Below, one piece after another: positions 33,838 through 44,300 of a stretch of 64,000 nt of DNA. Below the pieces are notes generated by a model. It was not told where the DNA came from. It saw only the letters and a list, made by a program, of their open reading frames with translations, and made no database searches. A program made the translations under genes and the position numbers. The stretch comes from Dictyophora rubrovolvata (lineage: Eukaryota > Basidiomycota > Agaricomycetes > Phallales > Phallaceae). Positions within the stretch are counted from its first letter, which is position 1. Each line of letters begins with the position of its first letter. Location: NCBI GenBank assembly GCA_029959195.1, contig CP114119.1:1426001-1490000 (forward strand), read 5' to 3'.

Positions 33838-36677
33838 TCAAGAACCCCTACCTGTTGGAGCAATGCTCGAGCTCCTGGTGATTGGTTCCTTAACACTAGA
33901 TTTCGGTGCAGGACCTCTGTCCAGGGAGATGATGACCATGCGAGATCTACAGGATGATAGTATGATAAGTGGAGTATGTTCCGGGCTTTCTATTGGAGAA
34001 AAATGATTACTCCGGGCCAAAGGTGTTTGGGATATGAGCTGGCTTAGTACACAAGCAATCATATGACAGATCGGGGAGAGGTCTTGCGTCAATTCCGAGT
34101 CCGAATACACTAGGAAAGCGTCAACAAGGTAAAACCACAGTTCCAAAAGCACACATGTATCCAAATTGGACAATATTGGCGCAACATTATCGACACATGT
34201 GGCTAAAACGACTTTTTCGCCCCAAGTTCAGTAACCTCGCCATAATTCAAGATGGGGACAAAACCAACCAGCGTATTGAAGGTCGCGAGATTGAGCACGC
34301 CTCAGCGTGATAGATAAAAGATGGCAGTAAAAGGCATCGTCGATCTTTAAGTAGCTCAGTAAAAGTAAAGCATTTAATTGAACAGTCGAACTCCAGCGGG
34401 AATCTTCAACAACAGACGCTAGTTGGGACAAGATCAGAGGATTCACAATGTGTGATAACTTTTCCCAGTCATGGTGAGAGACGAGTATGAGTATGGGCAG
34501 GTATGTCATAAGTGCGGTTTCATCGGGGTCAGCAAGACAATTTCTACATGTTGACAATGAGAAGCCAGCCCAGCGACGTGTCGACAGAACCCACCGAGCA
34601 CATATATCCCCAACTAATGCGTAATAACGCATCAAGCAAGTGAACTGAGTGCAATACTGTAAAAATCGAACCTTGTTGAATAACGTTTATCACGACCGGC
34701 GTCACGTCATCGGTGGTCAGAACATGGTCTGAAGCGGTTTCAACGGTGAACTGTACTGCCAAGTCACGAACTAGAGAACGCATTAAGCAAATTGAAGTAC
34801 ACTTTAAATAGCCTGTAACTGAACTTGACATGTCGAGTATGTCATATCCTACAGTGATCTGTAAGCGGAGAAAAATTTGAAAAGCTTTCTGCAACGTCAT
34901 CTCGTTAAAAAGGGATTTATCCCTTTCAAAAAGACAACAGAAAGCCCAGGATGCTTTAAATAAAACTGTGCGGACAGTTTGGTTTGTCTCGTGTGATGAC
35001 GACAAATCGATGATCAGTGTCTATCTGACAGTTTTAAAAGATCGTTGAAATGTTGCAGAGGATGGTTTTACCAATAGAATTTCCGCGACGCAGCTGCTGC
35101 AAGATTTTGATTGAAGGGCTTCATTTAAATCAGAATCGGTTATAACTACAGTAGCGGTCACAACGTCATCTCAAAGGAAAAGTACGAAACAGCGGACTCG
35201 CCAAAATGGTGGAGCCATGTTGCTGTCTAGATAGAGGTTAGACGGAAGTAAAACCGGGAAAAAAACCAATTGAAATACGATTTGTAAAATCTTCTCATGC
35301 CAGTATAGTTCAGTTTCCCATACTTTCCATAGCCACAAGATAAAGCTATTCCATCGAAAGAGAAGGTATTGCTCCTCTGTCAAAGTGTCGATCAGGATGT
35401 GCTTTTGGTCGTTCGGTAGAACATGTTTAATAAGACCCATAGCCCCGTCAGTTATGGAGGGATGAAAAGACATTTTAGGTGTACTGCTGATATTATCCGT
35501 GTCATAATCGAGGGACTGATATGGAGTTACACACAATCTCACATAGGAAATTAACAACGTACAGAAAATAATACGAGAAGTAGAGAGTATTGTGACTTGA
35601 ATATCTGCTCCCGAAGGCCCGTTGAGACGATTGATGTTTGGTTCTCATAAGGTTTGATGGATTCCGTGCATTTCAAATATCCGTAAAGTGACTTTCTAAG
35701 AATTAACAAATCACTTTGAGGAGTTGGAAAACATGAAAGAAAAAGTATAACGGCCGTAACTCACTTGGACCCTTCCACTTTCGATTTCGTTGAATGAGGA
35801 GACAGTATATAAACGCCGAAAAGAAGGTATATAGCTAGCCTTTTAGCTGCTTCAGATATATAACTTAAACCAAGACAGGAGTGGATTTCAGACCACGTTG
35901 CTATGATCATTGATCTGAAGAGGCCAGATATTGAAGGGAAAAAAGTCTACTTACGAGGCAATTGACTCGCCGCACGAGTGTATTTTCCGGGTAACATCTT
36001 AAATTCACGAATATCGCTCCACGGAAGCCGATTGAAATTATGTTCTGAAGCGCGTGGTCCACTAAAGTATAGAACAGCTTCACTCAATTTGAAAAGCATA
36101 AGCCCAGCCCAGTCTACGACACACTCAGGTGTATCTGGAAGAGGCACCTGTAAAACCAGGACTTGGCGATGTCTGAATAGGGCTTCTAAAAAGTTGGGTC
36201 GCACTATATCGGCGCATATATGAGGCAGAAAAACAGTTTCAGTATTATAATGGAACATACGTAATTTTGACAGGACCTCAGGTACATCTGCCGCTACTTC
36301 ACTGTTGTTGACCAGACAATGCAGAATCCCTATTATTGTCCCTGAGGACGCGACAATTTTGTCCTCGATATTATAGAATTTGTCATTCTCCTGTTGTCAA
36401 GATTTTTTGTTTACATGGTTGCATTGCGGTAACATTTCACCTTGGATGTTACCTGTTCCAGGAATCCGATACTGTCGAGCAGTTTGTGATCATCCAACTC
36501 TATTGTATTGGCCTTATGGAAGAATCTTAGATACGTCTCAGACAGCGACGAAGGCTGTGTATCTTGAGTGCAAGACATGGATGCAGTAGAATAACCGTGA
36601 CTGGGGTATATGATTGAAGTCACAATGACAGTTGCATAACGCCAAATAAGAAATCCTCTCATGGTGAAATTCTTCAT
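33838..36677 (-). CDS. Large helical (ARM/HEAT-like) protein, unrecognised
   Basis: I do not recognise this gene. Starting from Met 36677, exons read ETYLRFFHKANTIELDDHKL, then after an intron (about 36395-36457) ENDKFYNIEDKIVASSGTII, EVLSKLRMFHYNTETVFLP, QVPLPDTPECVVDWAGLML and REFKMLPGKYTRAASQLP. Further exons are helix-rich: AKRLAIYLLFGVYIL; TEEQYLLFRWNSFILWLW; TVLFKASWAFCCLFERDKSL; NALLLLSYLKIDDAFYCHLL. The alternating Leu-rich helices suggest an armadillo/HEAT-type solenoid with no catalytic motif. About 8-10 introns are likely. The end may be 33838, or slightly further down if GTAGGG at the 3' end is a donor. The gene could be two adjacent genes, but no promoter-like gap splits it. It lies 57 bp downstream of RPC37. 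Confidence 0.5.
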
Positions 36678-36734
36678 TGAATGAAAGATTCACATAGTAT
36701 AATCGATACATACATCGCCCGTGACATCTTGAAT

Positions 36735-37703
36735 CTATAAGCTGAGCAAATCGTGGACTGTGTTTGACCACAACAATGATACGTCATTTTGACTGGGCAA
36801 AGACTCGAGTAGATCTAATGAGCCTTCGATCTATAATGAAGAAAAAAAGTTGATTAAACTGAAAAGCAGTGAAAAAAAAAAAAATTACCTCGGTGTCGCA
36901 ATGCTGCAGGTCTACCCATTGTTCCTCGGCTTCGTCACGAATCATTGTTAACATTTCTCTGCGAACTTGAGATAATCCTCCTTGAAATTGAAGAGAACCC
37001 GTTTTATCCTCCGTGCTTTTCTTGGCCGTCACCTGGACCTCCTTTGAATCCGAAGACTGTTTTTCTTTTTTCGATTTTGCGGCAGATGTCGAGGCTACGG
37101 GCTCCACTGAATCTGGAGGAGGCCCTTCTTCAGAATCTGACTCATCGCCGCCTAAAGTTTGAGTACGCTTAGATTGTTTAGAGAGAACATCGAGATATGT
37201 GAGGGAAGGGCGAAGTTGATGCGTCTGAGAAATGGGATGCAGATGCAGATGTCCTGGTCATCAAGTTCGATGCTGCTGCTAGAAGGCAGATATTTGCTTT
37301 ACACACCGTCTCGCACCATGCCCAACATATAGTCACCTCTTTGAACGATCTTTTCGCTTCTCAGAGTGACATCATTTAGTCGATGCTCTTTCTCGGTCTC
37401 TTTCGGTTTCTTCTTCTCGGAGTTGTTCGGCTCTGCGTCTTCTTCTGCGCGTGCACGGCCATATTCCAAGCCCTTGTCTGGATTCCATACATCTTTCCTG
37501 ACATCGACAGGAACCTGGACTTCAAGACGTCCCGCTCGTGGCTTGTACCTTGCCCGGATTCTTTTCCCACTCTCAGCAGCAGAAGGTGGAACTCGCAATG
37601 ACCTATACAATAACGGAAACTGCAACAGATGCAGATTTGTCGTCAAAACGGTCGTAAAGTGTACGGGCAGAATCGCCACAACTGGATCGTCCTCTGTATC
37701 CAT
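36735..37703 (-). CDS. RPC37: RNA polymerase III subunit RPC37 (RPC5)
   Basis: RPC37/RPC5 pairs with RPC53 on Pol III and acts in initiation and termination. Exons 37307-37703, 36889-37253 and 36735-36830 give 285 residues, close to the yeast protein's length. Landmarks: MDTEDDPVVAILPVHFTT at the start, LHLLQFPLLYRSLR, an Arg/Lys strand RIRARYKPRAGRLEVQVPVD, SEKIVQRGDYMLGMVRDG, then HLHPISQTHQLRPSLTYLD and EEGPPPD. The C-terminal exon reads IEGSLDLLESLPSQNDVSLL. A poly-T tract sits in the last intron (near 36871-36885 on the minus strand). The in-frame Met at 37784 adds a leader that does not look conserved. Its start codon lies 50 bp from that of the divergent arrestin gene. Confidence 0.88.
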
Positions 37704-37753
37704 CCCTGGGGCACATCTCCCAATTCGACCACTTACGTAAGCTTCCAGCAACA

Positions 37754-39678
37754 ATGACAACCACTCATCTCTCACCTCCAACATACGAAGAAGAAGAGCA
37801 AATTGAAATATTCATTTCGCCGCCGTCGAATGCGATTCAGTATCAAATTGGTTACTTAGGTGTCCGTGGGGAGCGCGCAGCAATCGAAGGAGAAGTGCAA
37901 ATCAAGGGCTCCCGACCTGGTCGTTGGCAGAGCGTGTGAGTTCTGTCTACAATGGTTATTGCCTTACTTAGACCGTGAAAAGATTCGTTTCCCTGCAAAC
38001 TGTAGAAGAAGATTCCGAAAAACTGGTTGAAATTGCATCCAGAAAGCTCGTCCTATTCCCGTCAGCCACCAACTCAAGAGAAACCACGACGGCAAACGCT
38101 ATCCCATCATGTCTCCCCTTTTCAATACCACTACTCCCAGATACACCCCAATGTCTCCATACTACCCATTCGTCCATAAAACACATTCTAACCGCAACGT
38201 TGCAACCTTTCAATCCGGTTGATCAACCTCTGAGCAAACGTATTTTGGTACACACCCGGCGATATGCTTCATCCAATCGCGCGGGAAGCAGTAACCCCGT
38301 CACCATTATTCGCAATGATCCGATCAGTTTTCAAATTGAAACTTCTCGGACGACATTTCATCTGGATGATCCAATCCCAATTTACGCTACTATTCCTCCC
38401 CCTGAATTCGAAATAATAAGGGCTCGTGGTCTGCAGCTTCGGAGTGTCGTTGCTGAACTTGTTAGAGTTATATCAATGGGAGAAACCAACAATTCTTCAC
38501 CAGTAACCGGGGCCGAACCCTCGTCTTCTCAATCACCTCTCTCTCATGAAAAAGCAGATCCCACTCTCGAACCTTTTGTGGCACCTGATATTCCTGATGG
38601 CGTACGGAGTACTGTTATTCGGACGGGAGCGTCATGTCGTCTCAATGCAAATCGTGCCATAAAACTCAGACTTTTACTATTTCACTCGACAACTTCTAAT
38701 AATTATGACCTGATTGATCCCGAAACTGTGGACGAAGAATTCTTTGACTGCGCAGCAATTACTCAGTCTACTGTCCTTCATAATGTATCATTCTTCATCG
38801 CCGTGACAATCACTTTCATGTACGCCAATTCGCATTCAGAGTCCAAAAAAACCATTCACATTCCCATCACTTTACTGCCAAACGTTGCCCCACTTCCCGA
38901 GGTTGACGAGTCTGTTACCTCCGCATATAGTAAGAAGCATGATAGACCTCCAGCTAGAACTGTACGACATGAAGAGGCAGATATTGGTCAAAGCGAAGCT
39001 GGTCCAAGCGGGGCGCCGCCTCCTTTTGAAGAACGAGATGCGCCACCTCCCTTCTCAGTTTCCGATTCTCACCCGACCCCTTCACGTCTGCCTACATTCT
39101 TAGAATCGGAGTCTGACATGAGTGGACACCTCCCCTTACTCTCTTCCAATGATTCGACGAATTATGAGCAATATGTCCACATAGCGGGAGAAGGATCAGA
39201 ATTTGGGTTTATTCCTGAAGATCAATTTGACGGACTTTCAGCGTCTTTTGCAGGACTAGATAGCCCTCCTCCGTCAATTAATAACCTAGATGATAACATC
39301 GAAGATTATCCTAACCTGATTCTTCAGTCAGACCAACACTCTTTGGCGCTGCAGTTGGGATCTGAGACGGAGCTGACTGCTATTGGACATCCAGAGTCCC
39401 TTCCGCCTCCACCGCCGCCTCCTCCCATGGATGATCCTTCAGACCCTCCACCATCCATCTACGAAGGGGAATTCCGAAGACCGATACCTCAAGGTCATAC
39501 ACCACCGCCTTCCATTCCCCCACCCCCCATGGGTGTTTCTCCTGCAGCAGAGGTGTCGTTAACGAATGGGGAGGATCACGTGCATTCATCTAGGAATGCT
39601 CCTCCTCCATACCTGCATCCTCCTGGAGCCTCTGAACAAGAAGAGACGGTTATGCGACCACCGCCTTATGTTGGTTAA
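37754..39678 (+). CDS. Alpha-arrestin-like protein with PPxY motifs
   Basis: Two exons (37754-37933 and 37972-39678; donor GTGTGA chosen because the next GT gives a stop) encode 628 residues. The N-terminal half has arrestin-like beta-strand sequence: IEIFISPPSNAIQYQIGYLG, AIEGEVQIKGSRPGRW, CLPFSIPLLPDTPQCLHTTHSS, FHLDDPIPIYATIPPPEFEI and LRSVVAELVRV. The C-terminal half is disordered and Pro-rich. PPxY ubiquitin-ligase ligands are present near the N-terminus (SPPTYEEE) and at the C-terminus (APPPYLHPP and RPPPYVG). Fungal alpha-arrestins recruit the Rsp5/NEDD4 ligase to plasma-membrane transporters for endocytosis. The specific cargo is unknown. Confidence 0.8.
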
Positions 39679-39967
39679 TCATTGGCTGGCCAATCATCGT
39701 TGAACCACGTTAAACAATCTCGCTGAGAGCTGACAAGCTAAATAGGGAGTGCATTTTTGGTGTATCAGTTGACGATGTGCTTGGAGTTTTGTTTAAGATG
39801 AAGTAAGATTGTACTAGCATATAAAATTGTCGCTTGCTAGTTATTATAAGTTATAAAGTTATAAATATGAATACATTTAGTATCTGAGTTTCAAACAAGA
39901 AGTTAAGGCACAGACGTCACTGCCGTCAGTCTCGAAATCAGTTTCTTTTCGTTTCTGTTTCAACCTG

Positions 39968-40659
39968 ATGTCAAAGAAAGGACCCGTCATACTAATCACA
40001 GGCACTCCAGGTAGCACTCTTAATAGTATCAAGACTGTTGTGCACATCTAATTGAACTGTAAATGTAGGCACTGGAAAATCTACCACTGCCGATCTACTG
40101 GTTTCTCAATCCCCTATACCACTGAAGCATATTAATGTAGGAGAATTGGTTAAAGAACAGCATCTCCATGAAAAATATGATGAAGATTGGCAATCTTATA
40201 TTGTTGATGAAGATAAAGTGAGGGCTCACGAATGTCTTTTGTATTACGATCTAACCCGCCAAAATTGAAGGTTCTGGACGAACTCGAACCTCTTGTTGCG
40301 GATGGAGGCGTAGTACTTGATTGGCATACCTGCGATATTTTCCCTGAAAGATGGATAGACTTGGTGGTTGTACTACGATGTGATCACTCGCAATTATGGA
40401 ATAGACTGGAAAAAAGGTTCACGTCCTTGCTTTTTCACTTCCTAGCTAACATTCGTTGTTTCTTAGAGGATATCCTTTGAAAAAAATACAGGAAAACAAC
40501 GAATCCGAGATTATGCAGGTTGTTTTAGACGAGGCGAAGGAAGCTTATGTGCCAGAAATTGTCATCGAATTGCAGAGCGACGCACTGGAAGATCTCGAAT
40601 CCAACGTTAACCGTATAATATCATGGATGAACGCATGGATGGAAAACAACATGGAGTAA
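39968..40659 (+). CDS. FAP7: Adenylate kinase isoenzyme 6 / FAP7
   Basis: FAP7 is a nuclear adenylate kinase/ATPase needed for late 40S subunit maturation (20S to 18S rRNA cleavage). Start 39968 gives MSKKGPVILITGTPG, spliced to TGKSTTADLL, completing the Walker A loop GTPGTGKST. Then come HINVGELVKEQHLHEKYDED, LDELEPLVADGGVVLDWHTCDIFPERW, LVVVLRCDHSQLWNRLEKR, and after a further intron GYPLKKIQENNESEIMQVVL. The last block contains the characteristic KIQENNE-EI motif. The C-terminus DALEDLESNVNRIISWM is typical. Three or four introns. A GACGTCAC element lies 48 bp upstream of the ATG. It is convergent with the Rab5 gene (stops 147 bp apart). Confidence 0.93.
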
Positions 40660-40806
40660 TACGTCCTCTAGAAGGAACGCCAGGCTATAACAGCTTAAAG
40701 GCTGTTTAACTTATCATCGGCGTAATAAATGAAAATCCAATGAGGAAATCGATGAAAAGTAACCTAAAATAGCATAATATACAATATAACATCTGTCCAC
40801 AACACG

Positions 40807-41836
40807 TCAACAATTACAAGAAGAATCAGGTTTCCTGTCGTTTAGGTTGACGTTGCTTTGCGTTTGCGTGGGAGAAACACCGGGCTTCGCAGCATTGGCA
40901 CCGCGACCCGATGCAAGAATATGCTCAATGGGTATCTTCTTAGCTGTGGCAACCAAATGAATCAGGATATTTACAACCAGTCAATTTTCGAAATACATAC
41001 CTATCTCAGTAAACATTTCTACGATGCCATCGCCTGTTTTGGCGCTGACTTCGAAGAACAGTAGACCAGCCTCGGTGGCGTAAGCTCGAGCATCCTCAGC
41101 TGGTACCTGACGAGGGTCTTCAGTGGGATTTGAAGCGTCTTGTTCGGCACTCTCTCCCGGTGTAGCTGTCGCGTCGTCTGGCTCGTCCTCAGTCTCCGTA
41201 GTTGGTGCAGTGGACGCCGATGCGGGTGTGACAAGGTCGAGTTTATTTCCCGCGAGAGCGATGACAATGTTTGGATTAGCTTGACGTTGCAATTCTTTGA
41301 CCCACGACTTAGCCTTGTCTAAACTAGCTGCCTTGGTAACATCATAAACTACTACTGCTGCCTGCGCATTACGGTAGTACATTGGCTAGATGTGAATTGG
41401 TGAGCGGCGAGCTCAGAAGAACAAAAACGAGCATTCGTACAGCAAGAGAGTGAAAACGTTCTTGACCGGCAGTGTCCCAAATTTCATAACGGAGGACACG
41501 GTCCTCTAGTCGACATTTCTGAGTAAGAAAGGCAGCACCTATTGTGGGTTCCTTGTTGGCTTGGAATTCATTTGAGACCTTGACAGATCGATTGAATCAA
41601 AAGCGGTTTTCACTGGTTAACAGGTGATAACATACAAAACGTAAGACAATGGATGATTTTCCAACAGCTGCCTCGCCTAAGCCAATAAGGTCAATATAGT
41701 TGTCGAGCATGACGAACAGAGCGGGCGTAAAACAACGCGGAGACGGCTTGGTTTGTTAAACAACAATATACATACCTAGAAGAACAAGCTTTACTTGAAC
41801 CGATCGTTCTTGTTGTAAGCTTTGATTTTCGGACAT
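40807..41836 (-). CDS. YPT5: Rab5-family small GTPase (Vps21/Ypt5)
   Basis: This is the endosomal Rab5 GTPase, controlling early-endosome fusion. Start 41836: [20 protein letters not shown]. Motifs: GEAAVGKSS (G1), the Rab5 effector segment [35 protein letters not shown] (G3), AGNKLDL (G4) and SAKTGDG (G5). Between G4 and G5 there is an unusual acidic Ser/Thr/Pro/Glu insert of about 40 residues ([20 protein letters not shown]...). The tail ends -SSCNC, a CxC prenylation motif for geranylgeranylation. Introns interrupt G1 and the region before PMYYRN. Prediction as Rab5 is firm because the effector loop is diagnostic. Confidence 0.93.
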
Positions 41837-43174
41837 AGGAAAAGGTTAATTAACGAGAAAAGGGAGAAGGACTGAAAAAGTGAACGATGACGCTTGATGA
41901 TGGTAGCCGCGAGCGGAGTCCGAATAAATGTGACCCTCTCCTGTCCACAGCCCTCGGGACGCAGCAAAGGACGCAGACGGCGATGTTGAAGATATTCCGG
42001 CAAGGCTTCCACCCCATACAATCCGTGCATCTCGTCACTATCAATCCTATACAAGCTTGGTCGGGGCGCCTTCGTGACTCGAAGCCCTTCACAACTCGTC
42101 CTCTGACTCTCAGCACTATATCGCTAATGCAAATCTGGCTCCTGCCGGTCGCTCAATAGGCTTAATAGCTGTGCGACAGTTTTTCTTCGCGATGGTCAAT
42201 TGTTCTTGCTCAAAAGTCTGCTTAACCTTGTATGCTCTTCCAACGGATATAAACATGCTAGAACGCTATGCGGCAGATCATTTCTGACCTTGCTAAGTAC
42301 ATTGCACAAATCCATTCGCAACAAACATGGCTTGCATGCTGCTACTGAGACATTCGTGTCCTTTGTGCACTCCTGCAACGGCGTGTGGCCTGAACTCATG
42401 TTTGACCTCGGTGTTTCCCTGGCTGATCCCCGCCGACACGAGCCGAGTACTTGCATAAGTTGCATGTACAGTACGCGACATGAATATCGAAGGTGGCTGA
42501 ACGAGTCTTGTTAAAATGAGCGTTATACTTACTTCTGGGCCTAGGAAATTGATTGACCTACTTTCTTAGAGAGACTTGTGGCAGGAGTCGTATGCTCGGC
42601 ACCGATCTCATTTCAGCTATTTGCTCCTATGTTGGAATGGGGCTCCTTAAGAAGAGTTGATACTATAACAAACGTCCTTCCTAGCTAACAAGCCGATGCG
42701 GAGAACATGGTATCAAAGCCACGGCAGTCATGAGTTTATGAATACACAAACCATGACATTATCTCTCAAGACATTTTGATCTTTGAATAACAATACCTTT
42801 TTTTCAACATCATATGAAGATAACGGTGTGCCTTCTCATATAACGCACGACAACATCATGGTTCTTCCGAGGAGCGACAGCACATCATCCCATGGACCTT
42901 CAGGTTAAGCTATTCCACTCACAGTAATCTGACTCGGTCAACGGTTAACCCTGCGACTCGGAATGTTGTGACTTTCACAATACTCGTAGTCAATCTTTTC
43001 TACGGATTTTAGTAATTTTACAAAGGCATAAATTAGCAGCACACCTTGAGTACACCTGTGCTTCAACCAATGCTGGTGACGCGGTGACGTCACCGGTACG
43101 TCGCAAAATATGTACTACTCCAATTTTGAAAAATAAGCCAGTTAGATATTTGTTGTTCTACTCTTACATCCAAT
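41837..43174. other. 1.3-kb divergent spacer, no gene supported; CRE-type palindrome
   Basis: This is the longest gene-free stretch in the window, between the Rab5 and J-protein start codons. A 104-codon + strand frame at 42200-42514 and 80-90-codon frames on both strands near 41850-42150 have no recognisable content, and I could not chain them by splicing. Near its right end lies a 12-bp perfect palindrome GGTGACGTCACC (43083-43094) with a CRE core, 81 bp before the J-protein ATG. Confidence 0.5.
43083..43094. promoter_or_regulatory. CRE-like bZIP site (12-bp palindrome)
   Basis: GGTGACGTCACC contains TGACGTCA, the ATF/CREB consensus. It lies just upstream of a J-domain co-chaperone gene, a plausible stress-response target of Atf1-type factors. 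That regulatory link is inferred. Confidence 0.5.
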
Positions 43175-44121
43175 ATGCCAGCCTCCTTTCCAGATTATTA
43201 TCAAATACTTTCCATCCCTCAGACAGCGTCCTACGAGGACGTGAAGCAAGCCTATCGGAAAGAATCCCTTCGGTAATTTGCCATGATGGCCCGAACCCAC
43301 AAACCAGTTACTGAACTTCTTGGAATGATATTTTAGTACACACCCAGACAGATTGACCAATGCTACACCTAGCGAAAAGCAGAAAGCCACAGAGAAGTTT
43401 CAGGTGAGTCAAAATCGTTATCCGACTCTAGAGTCTTTGCCAACTGTCGCGAAAACCTTGGTCAGGCTGTAGCAGATGCCTATCATGTCCTTTCTGATCC
43501 TGTCAGACGCAAAGAATACGATGCATTATATAAATCTAAGGCAGCACATGATAGAACCGCTGAATCAGAGGCATCCTCAAATTTCTTCTCATATTTTACC
43601 CAATTTTTCACCGCTGCTGGAGCAGCTGCAAACGCTGCGAACACGGCCGGTGGGGGCAGACAGAGACCAAATCCTGACACAATGTTTGCAAACGCATTCG
43701 AAGAAGTCAGTATCCTTATGAAATCCAAATCTCACTCCCCAATACTTTGAGTTAGATGCTTCGTCCTGAAATCGATCGACGAGTACCTTTCTGGTCCCTC
43801 GTCGGTGCTGCTTCTGGTGGTGCCCTAGGGTTTATCATTGGAAATATACCGGGCCTGGTGAGTAAAGTTTATCCTGTTTTATGTGTTAGTTATCAAGCAC
43901 TTTCAGCTATTTGGAGGTTTTGCCGGGAATAGACTGGGTGCCATTCGTGACGCTAAAGGGAAGAGTGTTGCTGTCGTCTTCTCTCAATTAAACGGTGGTC
44001 AGAAAGCCGAGGTAAATAACACGAATTTCCATCAATATATACAGCCACGTATCTCATACTCGATTTTCAGATATTGAAAGCTCTGGCAATGAAAGTATTC
44101 GGTTCTTCTGTAGGTCTTTAA
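43175..44121 (+). CDS. J-domain (DnaJ) co-chaperone with glycine-rich C-terminal segment
   Basis: This is a class C J-protein that would stimulate an Hsp70 partner. The N-terminal J domain reads PDYYQILSIPQTASYEDVKQ and AYRKESLR, then across an intron THPDRL (intact HPD), EKFQAVADAYHVLSDPVRRK and EYDALYK. After an Ala/Gly-rich linker, the C-terminus contains a small-residue segment VPFWSLVGAASGGALGFIIG then FGGFAGNRLGAIRDAKGKSV, resembling a glycine-zipper membrane hairpin. Five or six short introns. The last exon reads ILKALAMKVFGSSVGL. I do not know a yeast ortholog with this tail, so membrane association is inferred. It is convergent with the aldehyde dehydrogenase gene (stops 179 bp apart). 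Confidence 0.88.
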
Positions 44122-44300
44122 GTAATTTGATACCTGAGGCTCTTTAATATCTACTGTATGTATTACCTTGACGGCAAATATCTTGTATAATTTGAGGCAT
44201 GTCTTTGTCCCATGACTTCACGTACAATAGTAATGTATTGGTTCGGATTTTATATACAATGATTAGCTCGGATAGACGCAAACACGAATCTCAACAAATA

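Noticed and set aside
42200-42514. 104-codon + strand frame in the long spacer
   Set aside because: No recognisable motif, no convincing splice partners, and frames of equal length exist on the other strand.
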